Part shown: piece by piece, positions 7,954 through 13,661 of the stretch
Layout: each line of letters begins with the position of its first letter
Position numbering within the stretch: the first letter of the stretch is position 1
NCBI GenBank assembly: GCA_964468375.1
Contig: CAYXUW010000036.1
Coordinates: 1 to 19,452, forward strand
Direction of reading: 5' to 3'
Source of the DNA: CAYXUW01 sp964468375
Lineage (GTDB): Bacteria; Planctomycetota; Phycisphaerae; Sedimentisphaerales; Anaerobacaceae
DNA: 19,452 nucleotides
Made by a program: the position numbers and the translations under genes
The notes under the pieces: generated by a model
What the model saw: the letters and a program-made list of their open reading frames with translations, nothing else
Told to the model about the DNA's origin: nothing
Database searches by the model: none

Positions 7954-9180
7954 CTAATGAATTACCCAGCGGTCTCGCCGACCAAGAACTGGTCTAACAA
8001 GATTCCGTCTTTCCTTAATTACTTTCTCGCCATCTCTTTCGACCTCAACAGTATAGGGGACAAACAGCATCTTTGGGAATACCTTGCTGGGCTTAGAAGG
8101 CGGGAAAGGTTCACCTATCGAAACTATCCGAACGACGTTTAACTTTCCCCAATCCTGCTGAATTTCGGCAGCAGAGGAAATACCCCCGCAAATTTGGCTG
8201 GCTTTAACGTAATCCTTTGCAATCAAGGCCTCAAAAAGTTCACGAATTACTTTGACAGCAACCTCTTTGTCGGTAAGATTTTCCTGCGCGATGCCGATAT
8301 CTGCTGTTCTTGCGTCAATTCGACGAATATCCTCCGGAATTTCGTTATCCAGATTAAACATATTTTCATCTATTGGAATGTTATAGTCGTAATACTCCAT
8401 CACACCCTCGTATTGATACTGGCCATTTCTGAATGGATACAATTCGACACTGGTGACAAGTTTGGTAGACTGGTCAACAAATAATACACACCGTCCCTGT
8501 GTCTGCAGATTTGTGGATGTTACGATTATCGGTTTACTTTTATCAGCAGGCTGGTCAATTTCTATTTTAAATTCACCTTTTGCCTGCTTCTCATACAGGT
8601 CTTCAACCATTAGTCTTGGGTCATCCGTTTCAGCCATATTATGTATTCTGGAGGTGTAAATTTCATCATTAAAAGCACTCAAGCAGTTTAGCCTCTTGTG
8701 CCATATTTGAGTTTTGTTCTGATTCCAGACCACTATTTCCCCACTACCCATCCATTCGGACCAGTTAATTCGGACATTTTTCAGTTGCCCAGCCTGGTCG
8801 AATTCAAGCCAGCACTCTTTTGCTACATCATCATGTGATGAATCAAAATACTTAGTGTGAATGTAACGCATTGCGCGGTTGGCTTCGATAGTTTGTTCGA
8901 GGGCATAAGCAGGTGCCGTTATTTTGTCTAAAAGCGTTACACCAAAAATAACAATGAAGACTATTGCAGCTGTTGCAGCCAACTTTGTTATTCTACTTTT
9001 CATAATTATTCTCCAAATATTCAGTTCTGTCAAAGCCGGGGGTTTCTTTCTCGATTTCTCATATGCCGCCAAGGCATCATCAAGAATTCTTTTATCCATT
9101 TCTCGGCTGGGCTTAACAGACGATTTTTCTTTGATGCAAAACCTTTTAATTAACTCCTCAATATTATTTACAGGTTTCAT
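7954..9180 (-). CDS. Membrane regulator paired with ECF sigma (putative anti-sigma)
   Basis: This 408-residue single-pass protein is coupled to the sigma gene by an ATGA overlap, with GAGGTGA ahead of its ATG. Residues 1-60 are a charged, helical cytoplasmic part (EELIKRF, MDKRILDDALAAYEKSRKK); one membrane segment spans about 67-84. About 95-285 form a beta-rich extracytoplasmic region with LVTSVELY and EYYDYNIPIDENMFNL, which recalls the LolA/RseB/MucB fold. About 300-408 look like a small NTF2-like domain (VIRELFEALIAKDYVKASQIC). From position and topology it is probably the anti-sigma or sensor for the sigma factor. I see no Zn-binding H-x3-C-x2-C anti-sigma motif, so this is inference. 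Proteins with a similar IWRIIMKSRITKLAA stretch before the membrane segment are, from memory, frequent in Phycisphaerae. The gene ends 37 bases from the shared terminator. Confidence 0.75.
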   Translation of the reverse strand: MKPVNNIEELIKRFCIKEKSSVKPSREMDKRILDDALAAYEKSRKKPPALTELNIWRIIMKSRITKLAATAAIVFIVIFGVTLLDKITAPAYALEQTIEANRAMRYIHTKYFDSSHDDVAKECWLEFDQAGQLKNVRINWSEWMGSGEIVVWNQNKTQIWHKRLNCLSAFNDEIYTSRIHNMAETDDPRLMVEDLYEKQAKGEFKIEIDQPADKSKPIIVTSTNLQTQGRCVLFVDQSTKLVTSVELYPFRNGQYQYEGVMEYYDYNIPIDENMFNLDNEIPEDIRRIDARTADIGIAQENLTDKEVAVKVIRELFEALIAKDYVKASQICGGISSAAEIQQDWGKLNVVRIVSIGEPFPPSKPSKVFPKMLFVPYTVEVERDGEKVIKERRNLVRPVLGRRDRWVIH

Positions 9181-9719
9181 TTTTTCACCTCACCGTCTAA
9201 TACTGACTGCAACTTATCCAAGCCGTACCGATACCGACTCTGAACAGTATTCATTGAAACATCCATTGCCTCGGCTATTGCCTTAAATGTCATCCCTGCC
9301 TGAAGGTGCAAAATTATCGTTTCCCGCTGCTCGTATGGAAGCTTGGCCATTGCATGGCTGATTAGCCGCGATTCTTCTGCCGAGATAGCTAACTGCTCCG
9401 GCCTATTTGAATCGGCCCTTATAAATTCTGCTTCATCCAACTGAACGGTTCGCTGAGGTTTTGGCCGGTTTAAATCACGCACATGATTGGCGATACAGGC
9501 CAACAGGTAACTCCTCAAACTGCTTCTTAACTGAAGTTTCTCTGTAAATCGTGCGAAAGATACGAAAACATCATGCACAGCATCTTCAGCCGAGCTTTTA
9601 TCATTTGAAAGAGCAATAGCTAACGCCAATAAATCATTTTTGTACTTCTCATAGATACGCCGCAGCGCATCCACATTTCCATGCTTAAGTTTCCAAACAA
9701 GCAGCTTATCTTCCAGCAT
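9177..9719 (-). CDS. ECF-family RNA polymerase sigma factor
   Basis: A 180-residue sigma-70-family factor of the extracytoplasmic-function type, directing RNA polymerase to a dedicated promoter set. Region 2 spans roughly residues 12-85 (DALRRIYEKYKNDLLALA, AEDAVHDVFVSFARF, then RSYLLACIANHVRDLNR). Region 4 spans about 120-175 (LPYEQRETIILHLQ, FKAIAEAMDVSMNTVQSRYRYGLDKL), a helix-turn-helix that binds the -35 element. Regions 1 and 3 are absent, as usual. AAGGG lies a few bases before the ATG at 9719. The downstream gene overlaps by 4 bases and probably encodes its membrane partner. A perfect 16-bp palindrome lies 15 bases upstream of the start and may be an autoregulatory or other operator. 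Confidence 0.93.
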   Translation of the reverse strand: MLEDKLLVWKLKHGNVDALRRIYEKYKNDLLALAIALSNDKSSAEDAVHDVFVSFARFTEKLQLRSSLRSYLLACIANHVRDLNRPKPQRTVQLDEAEFIRADSNRPEQLAISAEESRLISHAMAKLPYEQRETIILHLQAGMTFKAIAEAMDVSMNTVQSRYRYGLDKLQSVLDGEVKK

Positions 9720-9734
9720 TTAAGGCCCTTGCAA

Positions 9735-9750
9735 TTAGTTTCGAAACTAA
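9735..9750. promoter_or_regulatory. 16-bp perfect palindrome upstream of the sigma gene
   Basis: TTAGTTTCGAAACTAA is its own reverse complement and lies 15 bases upstream of the sigma factor ATG. As DNA it suits a dimeric repressor; as RNA it could fold into a 6-bp stem with a UCGA loop close to the ribosome site. Function is inferred from symmetry and position only. Confidence 0.45.
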
Positions 9751-10007
9751 CGACTACTGCTATTATGACAATATGAACAACGATTTTAGTCTAAAAAAAA
9801 TCAATTTTTCGCCGGTATTTGCCTTGAACGAACAATAGTTATAGGAACATAGCCGAATAAAACCAAAATAATCCAAAAAATTTCAAATCAACCCACGCTT
9901 CATTCCAAAGCAAAATCAGCCATCCGCCCCATAAGCTCCCTGCCAGTAAGGGTTTTCCCGTTAATCACCGATAAAGTCACCCGCTAAATTTGTCGATTTT
10001 CGGACAT
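9751..10007. other. Intergenic region with no clear gene
   Basis: Between the sigma gene palindrome and the PilZ promoter I see no credible gene. The region is A/T-rich. On the minus strand there are two short overlapping frames: 26 codons from a GTG at 9980 to a TGA at 9900-9902, and a Trp-rich stretch of about 41 codons open over 9839-9964. Neither has a ribosome site or a known match, so neither is called. Confidence 0.5.
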
Positions 10008-10016
10008 TGGTATAAG
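10008..10016 (+). promoter_or_regulatory. Extended -10 promoter candidate for the PilZ gene
   Basis: TGGTATAAG is an extended -10 element (TG, one base, TATAAG). A weak -35, TTTGTC at 9989-9994, lies 16 bases upstream. Transcription would start near 10023, about 36 bases before the ATG. Confidence 0.4.
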
Positions 10017-10058
10017 CCGTTTTAAAAACGGAAACAAACGATTTTGGGAGAATTGAGA

Positions 10059-10448
10059 ATGGAAATTAATACCGAGCGGAGGAGGGAGCAGAGACTTCGT
10101 TATCACTGGCCTATCTGGTTCGCCGAGGACTTTAATGATACATTATCTCAGGGTCAAATGGTTGACGTTTCCAGCGGCGGCGCCGCATTTACCTGCCGGA
10201 TTGACGAGCATTGTCCCTATGTAGGCCAGCACGTAACCGCCCGCTTCAGTGTGCCCCGTTACTGGCCCGGCGAGGCGTTCGATATGGAAAATTTCACGCG
10301 TTCCGGCCGTATCTGCAGAGTAGATGAGGTAAATCAGTTCTGCCGGCGGGTTGCAATACAATTTGCCGAACCGTTGCCCTTCAAGCCCGGCGAACAACCG
10401 GACAGCGAATCCGACGTTCAGGAAAAGCTCGACGCTGCAGCTATATAA
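10059..10448 (+). CDS. Single-domain PilZ protein, probable c-di-GMP receptor
   Basis: This 129-residue protein is almost entirely one PilZ domain. The two c-di-GMP-binding signatures are both present: R-x3-R at R8 and R12, and D-x-S-x-x-G at D36 to G41 (DVSSGG). The strands that follow (VTARFSVP, RSGRICRVD, RRVAIQFAEPLPF) fit the PilZ barrel. The ATG at 10059 follows GGGAG by 8 bases; an in-frame TTG at 10044 overlaps that ribosome site and is rejected. Such stand-alone PilZ proteins usually pass a c-di-GMP signal to a partner in motility, surface attachment or polysaccharide export. Nothing nearby names the partner. A gap of 103 bases separates it from cobO. Confidence 0.85.
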   Translation: MEINTERRREQRLRYHWPIWFAEDFNDTLSQGQMVDVSSGGAAFTCRIDEHCPYVGQHVTARFSVPRYWPGEAFDMENFTRSGRICRVDEVNQFCRRVAIQFAEPLPFKPGEQPDSESDVQEKLDAAAI

Positions 10449-10474
10449 CCGCAGCACAACCGGGCAAATCTAAA

Positions 10475-10515
10475 CTGCATTTCAGCTATCAACCTGCAGA
10501 TTCTGTGTTTTTAAT
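10475..10515 (+). terminator. Weak terminator candidate after the PilZ gene
   Basis: CTGCA (10475-10479) and TGCAG (10495-10499) can pair around a 15-base loop, and a T-rich run starts at 10508. The stem is short and the T run is 8 bases away, so this may be chance. Confidence 0.2.
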
Positions 10516-10551
10516 TTTTACTTTTTGACTTTTACCTTTTAATATACCGGT
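10504..10551 (+). promoter_or_regulatory. T-rich tract with possible leaderless promoter for cobO
   Basis: Bases 10508-10540 form a degenerate series of T4-5 runs spaced 7-8 bases apart. TAATAT at 10540-10545, with TTTACT at 10517-10522 (17-base spacer), would place the transcription start at or beside the cobO ATG (10552). No Shine-Dalgarno sequence precedes that ATG, which fits a leaderless message. Speculative. Confidence 0.25.
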
Positions 10552-11094
10552 ATGCTGGAAAAAGGGCTTGTGCAAATATATACCGGCGACGGCAAAGGCA
10601 AAACGACCGCAGCATTCGGTCTGGCGCTTCGGGCGGCGGGACAGGGAAACAAGGTGCTGATTTATCAGTTTCTGAAACCCGAATCCGTCGATATAGGTGA
10701 GCGTTTCGCACTGAAATTAGGCGCGGTCAGAATAAGAGTTGAGGCGCTCGACGCGGAGTGGGATATGGCCAAATCGTTTGACGATGAAAAACAAGTTGCC
10801 CAGGCCAAAGTCGCCGTCAGCGAGGCGCTGGACAGACTCGCTCAAACCGCGGAGAAGAGATTTTACGATGTGTTAATACTCGATGAAATTGTGTTTTGTC
10901 TTTCGAAAGGCCTTGCCAAATTAGAAGATATAAAAAATATTATCGACAAAAGAGCAACCGGCGTGGAGATTGTTATGACCGGCCGAGGGGCAAGCGAAGA
11001 ACTGAAAGCAATGGCAGATTTGGTTACAGAAATGAAAAATGTCAAGCATCCTTTTGACAATGGAATCGGCGCAAGGAGAGGAATAGAATTTTGA
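10552..11094 (+). CDS. cobO: Corrinoid (cob(I)alamin) adenosyltransferase, CobO/BtuR type
   Basis: It transfers the adenosyl group of ATP to the cobalt of a reduced corrinoid, giving adenosylcobalamin or its precursor. The 180-residue length is normal. The family P-loop is at residues 12-19 (GDGKGKTT), followed by AFGLALRAAGQGNKVLIYQF, and a Walker-B-like YDVLILDEI near the middle. The C-terminal region (VEIVMTGRGASEELKAMAD, VTEMKNVKHPF, GIGARRGIEF) matches the family end. No cobalamin riboswitch is visible upstream and no other cobalamin gene is nearby, so it may serve salvage. The ATG has no recognisable ribosome site. Its TGA lies 20 bases before the ispD ATG, so the two are likely cotranscribed. 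Confidence 0.93.
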   Translation: MLEKGLVQIYTGDGKGKTTAAFGLALRAAGQGNKVLIYQFLKPESVDIGERFALKLGAVRIRVEALDAEWDMAKSFDDEKQVAQAKVAVSEALDRLAQTAEKRFYDVLILDEIVFCLSKGLAKLEDIKNIIDKRATGVEIVMTGRGASEELKAMADLVTEMKNVKHPFDNGIGARRGIEF

Positions 11095-11114
11095 CAGGGA
11101 GACAGCATAGGAAA

Positions 11115-11855
11115 ATGAGCAAAGAAGTAGCTGCTATAATCTGTGCTGCCGGGGCCAGTAAGCGGTTCGGCGGGAAAAGGAAAAAACCTTTCGTCGACAT
11201 AGGAGGCAGAGCAGCGTTTCTGCGAAGTGTGGAGCTTTTCTCCAACCGGGAGGACGTAAAACAGATATTATTAGCCATTTCTCCTGAAGATGAGGAGTTG
11301 GTAAACGTCAAATGGGGGCCGAATCTGAAGTTTTTCAATGTAGAAATCTGCTTCGGGGGGGACGAGCGATTCGATACCGTGGGCAAGGCGCTGGAGCTTG
11401 TCAAAGAAACAACAGAGCTCATCGCCATCCACGATGCCGTGCGGTGCTGCGTGACGGAAAAATGGATTGACGAAGTTATAGCCGAAGCCGCCAAAACCAG
11501 AGGGGCTATACTGGCCTGCCCCGTCGTGGCTACCCTTAAAAAGGCGAAGGAAAAAACGATAATCCAGACTGTTGACAGGGAAAATCTCTATGAAGCCCAA
11601 ACGCCGCAGGTATTCGAGGCGGGATTATTAAGAAAAGCATACGAGAATCTTAAGAATCTCGATAAAAGCAAAATCAGCGACGACGCTCAATTAGTCGAAG
11701 CCATCAGTCATAAAGTCTCGATTGTCGAAACAGATTCATCCAATATGAAAATCACCAAGCCGTCCGATGTCGCCATCGCGGAAGCCATTCTCAAATCCCG
11801 GCCGAAGCCAAGGCCAGAAGGCCCGGCAGGTCCTTACATCGAAGCACAATGGTAA
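11115..11855 (+). CDS. ispD: 2-C-methyl-D-erythritol 4-phosphate cytidylyltransferase
   Basis: It joins CTP and methylerythritol 4-phosphate in the non-mevalonate isoprenoid pathway. The 246-residue chain shows the nucleotide-binding AAGASKRFGG with KKPF (residues 11-25), GGDERFDTV (81-89), IHDAVR (105-110, where HDAARP is usual), LYEAQTPQVFE, SDDAQLVE and MKITKPSDVAIAEAIL. The family fold normally ends near residue 226. The last 20 or so residues (KSRPKPRPEGPAGPYIEAQW) are an extra Pro-rich tail, and their DNA is repeated at 13491-13569 beyond the FG-GAP gene. The ATG at 11115 fits the family N-terminus; a TTG at 11091 overlapping the cobO stop is a possible alternative. It is likely cotranscribed with cobO. 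Confidence 0.93.
   Translation: MSKEVAAIICAAGASKRFGGKRKKPFVDIGGRAAFLRSVELFSNREDVKQILLAISPEDEELVNVKWGPNLKFFNVEICFGGDERFDTVGKALELVKETTELIAIHDAVRCCVTEKWIDEVIAEAAKTRGAILACPVVATLKKAKEKTIIQTVDRENLYEAQTPQVFEAGLLRKAYENLKNLDKSKISDDAQLVEAISHKVSIVETDSSNMKITKPSDVAIAEAILKSRPKPRPEGPAGPYIEAQW
11777..11855 (+). repeat. Direct repeat, copy 1: 3' end of ispD
   Basis: The last 79 bases of ispD, stop codon included. They recur without gaps at 13491-13569 with 70 of 79 bases identical by my count. The two copies bracket the FG-GAP gene and its promoter; the distance from start to start is 1714 bases. Confidence 0.95.
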
Positions 11856-11922
11856 AATAAGCGGTACCGAGCAGTAATAACCATTCGCCCGCTAATTTAT
11901 CAGGTTATCAATGAATTTGTGC

Positions 11923-11951
11923 TTGAAAGATTTGTAAATAAACGGTATAAT
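11923..11951 (+). promoter_or_regulatory. Near-consensus promoter of the FG-GAP gene
   Basis: TTGAAA (11923-11928), a 17-base spacer and a perfect TATAAT (11946-11951) form the best sigma-70 promoter in the window. The start would be near 11958, leaving a leader of about 53 bases with AGGAGG (11997-12002) before the ATG at 12011. Confidence 0.8.
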
Positions 11952-12010
11952 ACTTTGAGTTTTGAAAGCTTCTGCGCGGGTTTGTTTTTCAAAATCAGGA
12001 GGACAAAAAA

Positions 12011-13477
12011 ATGATTTCCTTGCGGGTCGCCTTGGCAGATGTTATTCGCTTGTTTGTGTTCGCTGCAATTTGCTCTTGTGGTCTGCCAGCACAAGCTAAA
12101 ATCGGTACGGTTATTTCACATCAAAAGATAAGTGACAGTCAGGGCAATTTTACAGGGGATATAGACAATTACGATTATTTTGGTTGTTCTGCAGTTTCAC
12201 TTGGTGACCTTGATGGCGACGGGAACGTTGATATTGCTGTTGGTGCCCATAGTGATGATGATGGTTCAAGCGATAGAGGCGCAGTTTGGATTTTATTCCT
12301 GGCATCTGACGGAACGGTCAAATCATATCAGAAAATTAGTAGCACCAGCGGCGGTTTCAGTGGAACTCTGAACAGCAATGATAATTTTGGTTATTCTATT
12401 GCCTCACTCGGTGACCTTGACGGTGACCATGTCACCGATATAGCAGTGGGTGCGATTCAGGACGATGACGGTGGAACTAACAGAGGTGCTGTCTGGGTAC
12501 TGTTTCTGAACCAAGACGGCACGGTTAAATCGCACCAGAAGATAAGTGATACAGAGGGAAACTTTACGGGGGGGTTGGACAGTTCCGATTATTTTGGTTA
12601 TTCAATCGCATCGCTTGGGGATGTGAATGACGATGGAGTTACGGACATTGCTGTCGGCGCTTATAAGGATGACGACGGCGGCAGCAACAAAGGTGCTGTG
12701 TGGATTTTGTTTTTAGAGCCCAACGGTTTAGTCAAATCCCATCAGAAAATAAGTGAAAGCTACGGCGGCTTCACGGGCGATTTGGACGTTGATGACTACT
12801 TTGGCTGTGCAGTGGCTTCTATCGGAGATATAGATGGGGACGGGAATAACGATATTGCCGTAGGAGCGGCCAATGACGATGACGGAGGTACTAACAGAGG
12901 AGCAGCATGGATTTTGTTTTTGGATGAAGATGGAATCGTCCAATCACACCAAAAAATCAGCAGTACCGAAGGGAATTTCACCGGAACCTTAGATGACAGC
13001 GACCATTTCGGCTGCTCGCTGACTTCACCTGGTGATTTAGACCGCGATTTTGCATACGACATTGCCGTGGGGGCACTTGACGATGATGATGGTGGGAGTA
13101 ATAAAGGAGCTGTTTGGATTTTGTTTTTGAACCGAAATGGTGTGGTAAAATCACATCAGAAAATCAGCGAGACTGAGGGTGGCTTTACAGGGGCTTTAGA
13201 CAGTGCAGATCAATTTGGCTGTTCAGTTGCTGCACTGGATGACCTGAATGGCGACAGAGCAACCGACATAGTTGTTGGCACAATGGGTGACGACGACGGC
13301 GGAACTAACACGGGGGCCGTCTGGACGTTGTTTTTATATGCCTGTACCTACAACATTCAAGGCGATATAAACTATGACTGTAATGTGAATTTTCTAGACT
13401 TTGCTATTATGTCAGAAAATTGGCTACTCGATTGTGAACAGACGCCAGATGACCCCGCATGCATACCAACAAGATAG
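12011..13477 (+). CDS. Secreted FG-GAP repeat protein with dockerin-like C-terminus
   Basis: This 488-residue protein starts with a signal peptide (about 1-29, ending PAQA). Six tandem units of 69 residues run from 34 to about 443, each with the pattern QKIS, G-F-T-G, DYFG, LGDLDGDG, DIAVGA, DDDGG, GAVWILFL. These are FG-GAP/VCBS-type calcium-binding repeats, which fold as a beta-propeller in integrins and many secreted bacterial proteins. Residues 444-488 contain a single dockerin-like calcium loop, with D452, N454 and D456 (GDINYDCNVN), then LDFAIM and NWL, a tail common in planctomycete secreted proteins. AGGAGG lies 8 bases before the ATG and the gene has its own strong promoter. Its codons look more A/T-ending than those of ispD or pyrF. 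It sits between two copies of the ispD 3' end, so it may be an acquired cassette. The ligand is unknown. Confidence 0.9.
   Translation: MISLRVALADVIRLFVFAAICSCGLPAQAKIGTVISHQKISDSQGNFTGDIDNYDYFGCSAVSLGDLDGDGNVDIAVGAHSDDDGSSDRGAVWILFLASDGTVKSYQKISSTSGGFSGTLNSNDNFGYSIASLGDLDGDHVTDIAVGAIQDDDGGTNRGAVWVLFLNQDGTVKSHQKISDTEGNFTGGLDSSDYFGYSIASLGDVNDDGVTDIAVGAYKDDDGGSNKGAVWILFLEPNGLVKSHQKISESYGGFTGDLDVDDYFGCAVASIGDIDGDGNNDIAVGAANDDDGGTNRGAAWILFLDEDGIVQSHQKISSTEGNFTGTLDDSDHFGCSLTSPGDLDRDFAYDIAVGALDDDDGGSNKGAVWILFLNRNGVVKSHQKISETEGGFTGALDSADQFGCSVAALDDLNGDRATDIVVGTMGDDDGGTNTGAVWTLFLYACTYNIQGDINYDCNVNFLDFAIMSENWLLDCEQTPDDPACIPTR
12110..13339 (+). repeat. Six tandem 207-bp coding repeats
   Basis: Units begin at 12110, 12317, 12524, 12731, 12938 and 13145 and encode 69 residues each with no length change; only the last is cut short by four. 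Conserved features are the SHQKIS, GDLDGDG-like, DIAVGA, DDDGG and GAVWILFL words. Equal length and high similarity suggest recent or ongoing homogenisation between units. Confidence 0.9.
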
Positions 13478-13490
13478 TGCATGAGCAAAC

Positions 13491-13569
13491 CGCGGAAGCC
13501 ATTCTCAAATCCCGACCGAAGCCAAAACCCGAAGGCCCTGCAGGCCCATACATCGAGGCACAGTGGTAA
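13491..13569 (+). pseudogene. Direct repeat, copy 2: detached ispD 3' end
   Basis: This stretch starts 13 bases after the FG-GAP stop. It matches the ispD terminus over 79 ungapped bases with 9 differences. Read in the ispD frame it gives the same tail except one Arg-to-Lys change, through to the TAA. Seven differences are synonymous and the other two fall in the one changed codon (AGG/AAA). In frame upstream there is a GTG at 13477-13479 but no ribosome site, so a 30-residue product is possible but unlikely. I read it as a relic of an ispD terminus, either the original one displaced by insertion or one brought in with the cassette. Confidence 0.85.
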
Positions 13570-13629
13570 TTCTCGCATTGCGCAAGAGAGAATACCGCCT
13601 AACTTGGTTTTAGCTTTTTTCTTTTTTTT
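13570..13629 (+). terminator. Imperfect hairpin followed by a T-rich tract
   Basis: TTCTC (13570-13574) pairs with GAGAA (13588-13592), with the palindrome TTGCGCAA (13578-13585) inside. A pyrimidine-rich tract with runs of 4, 6 and 8 T follows at 13605-13629. The gap between hairpin and T tract is too long for a standard terminator. It lies right after the second ispD tail and before murC. Confidence 0.3.
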
Positions 13630-13661
13630 GGCCTTTCGATGTGATACACTGCCCTGCGCAT

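Noticed and set aside
10449..10551. Cobalamin riboswitch before cobO
   Set aside because: The gap is only 103 bases and A/T-rich, and I do not see the B12-box or the paired arms of a cobalamin riboswitch.
11856..12010. Integrase or transposase remnant between the ispD tails
   Set aside because: I found no recombinase-like frame or terminal inverted repeats between 11856 and 13490; only the promoter and the FG-GAP gene are there.
12110..13339. CRISPR array or satellite
   Set aside because: The regular repeats are 207-bp in-frame units with no spacers; they encode FG-GAP blades.
13641..13661. GTG start for murC at 13641
   Set aside because: It adds seven residues with no family support and overlaps the likely promoter region; the ATG at 13662 is as good or better.
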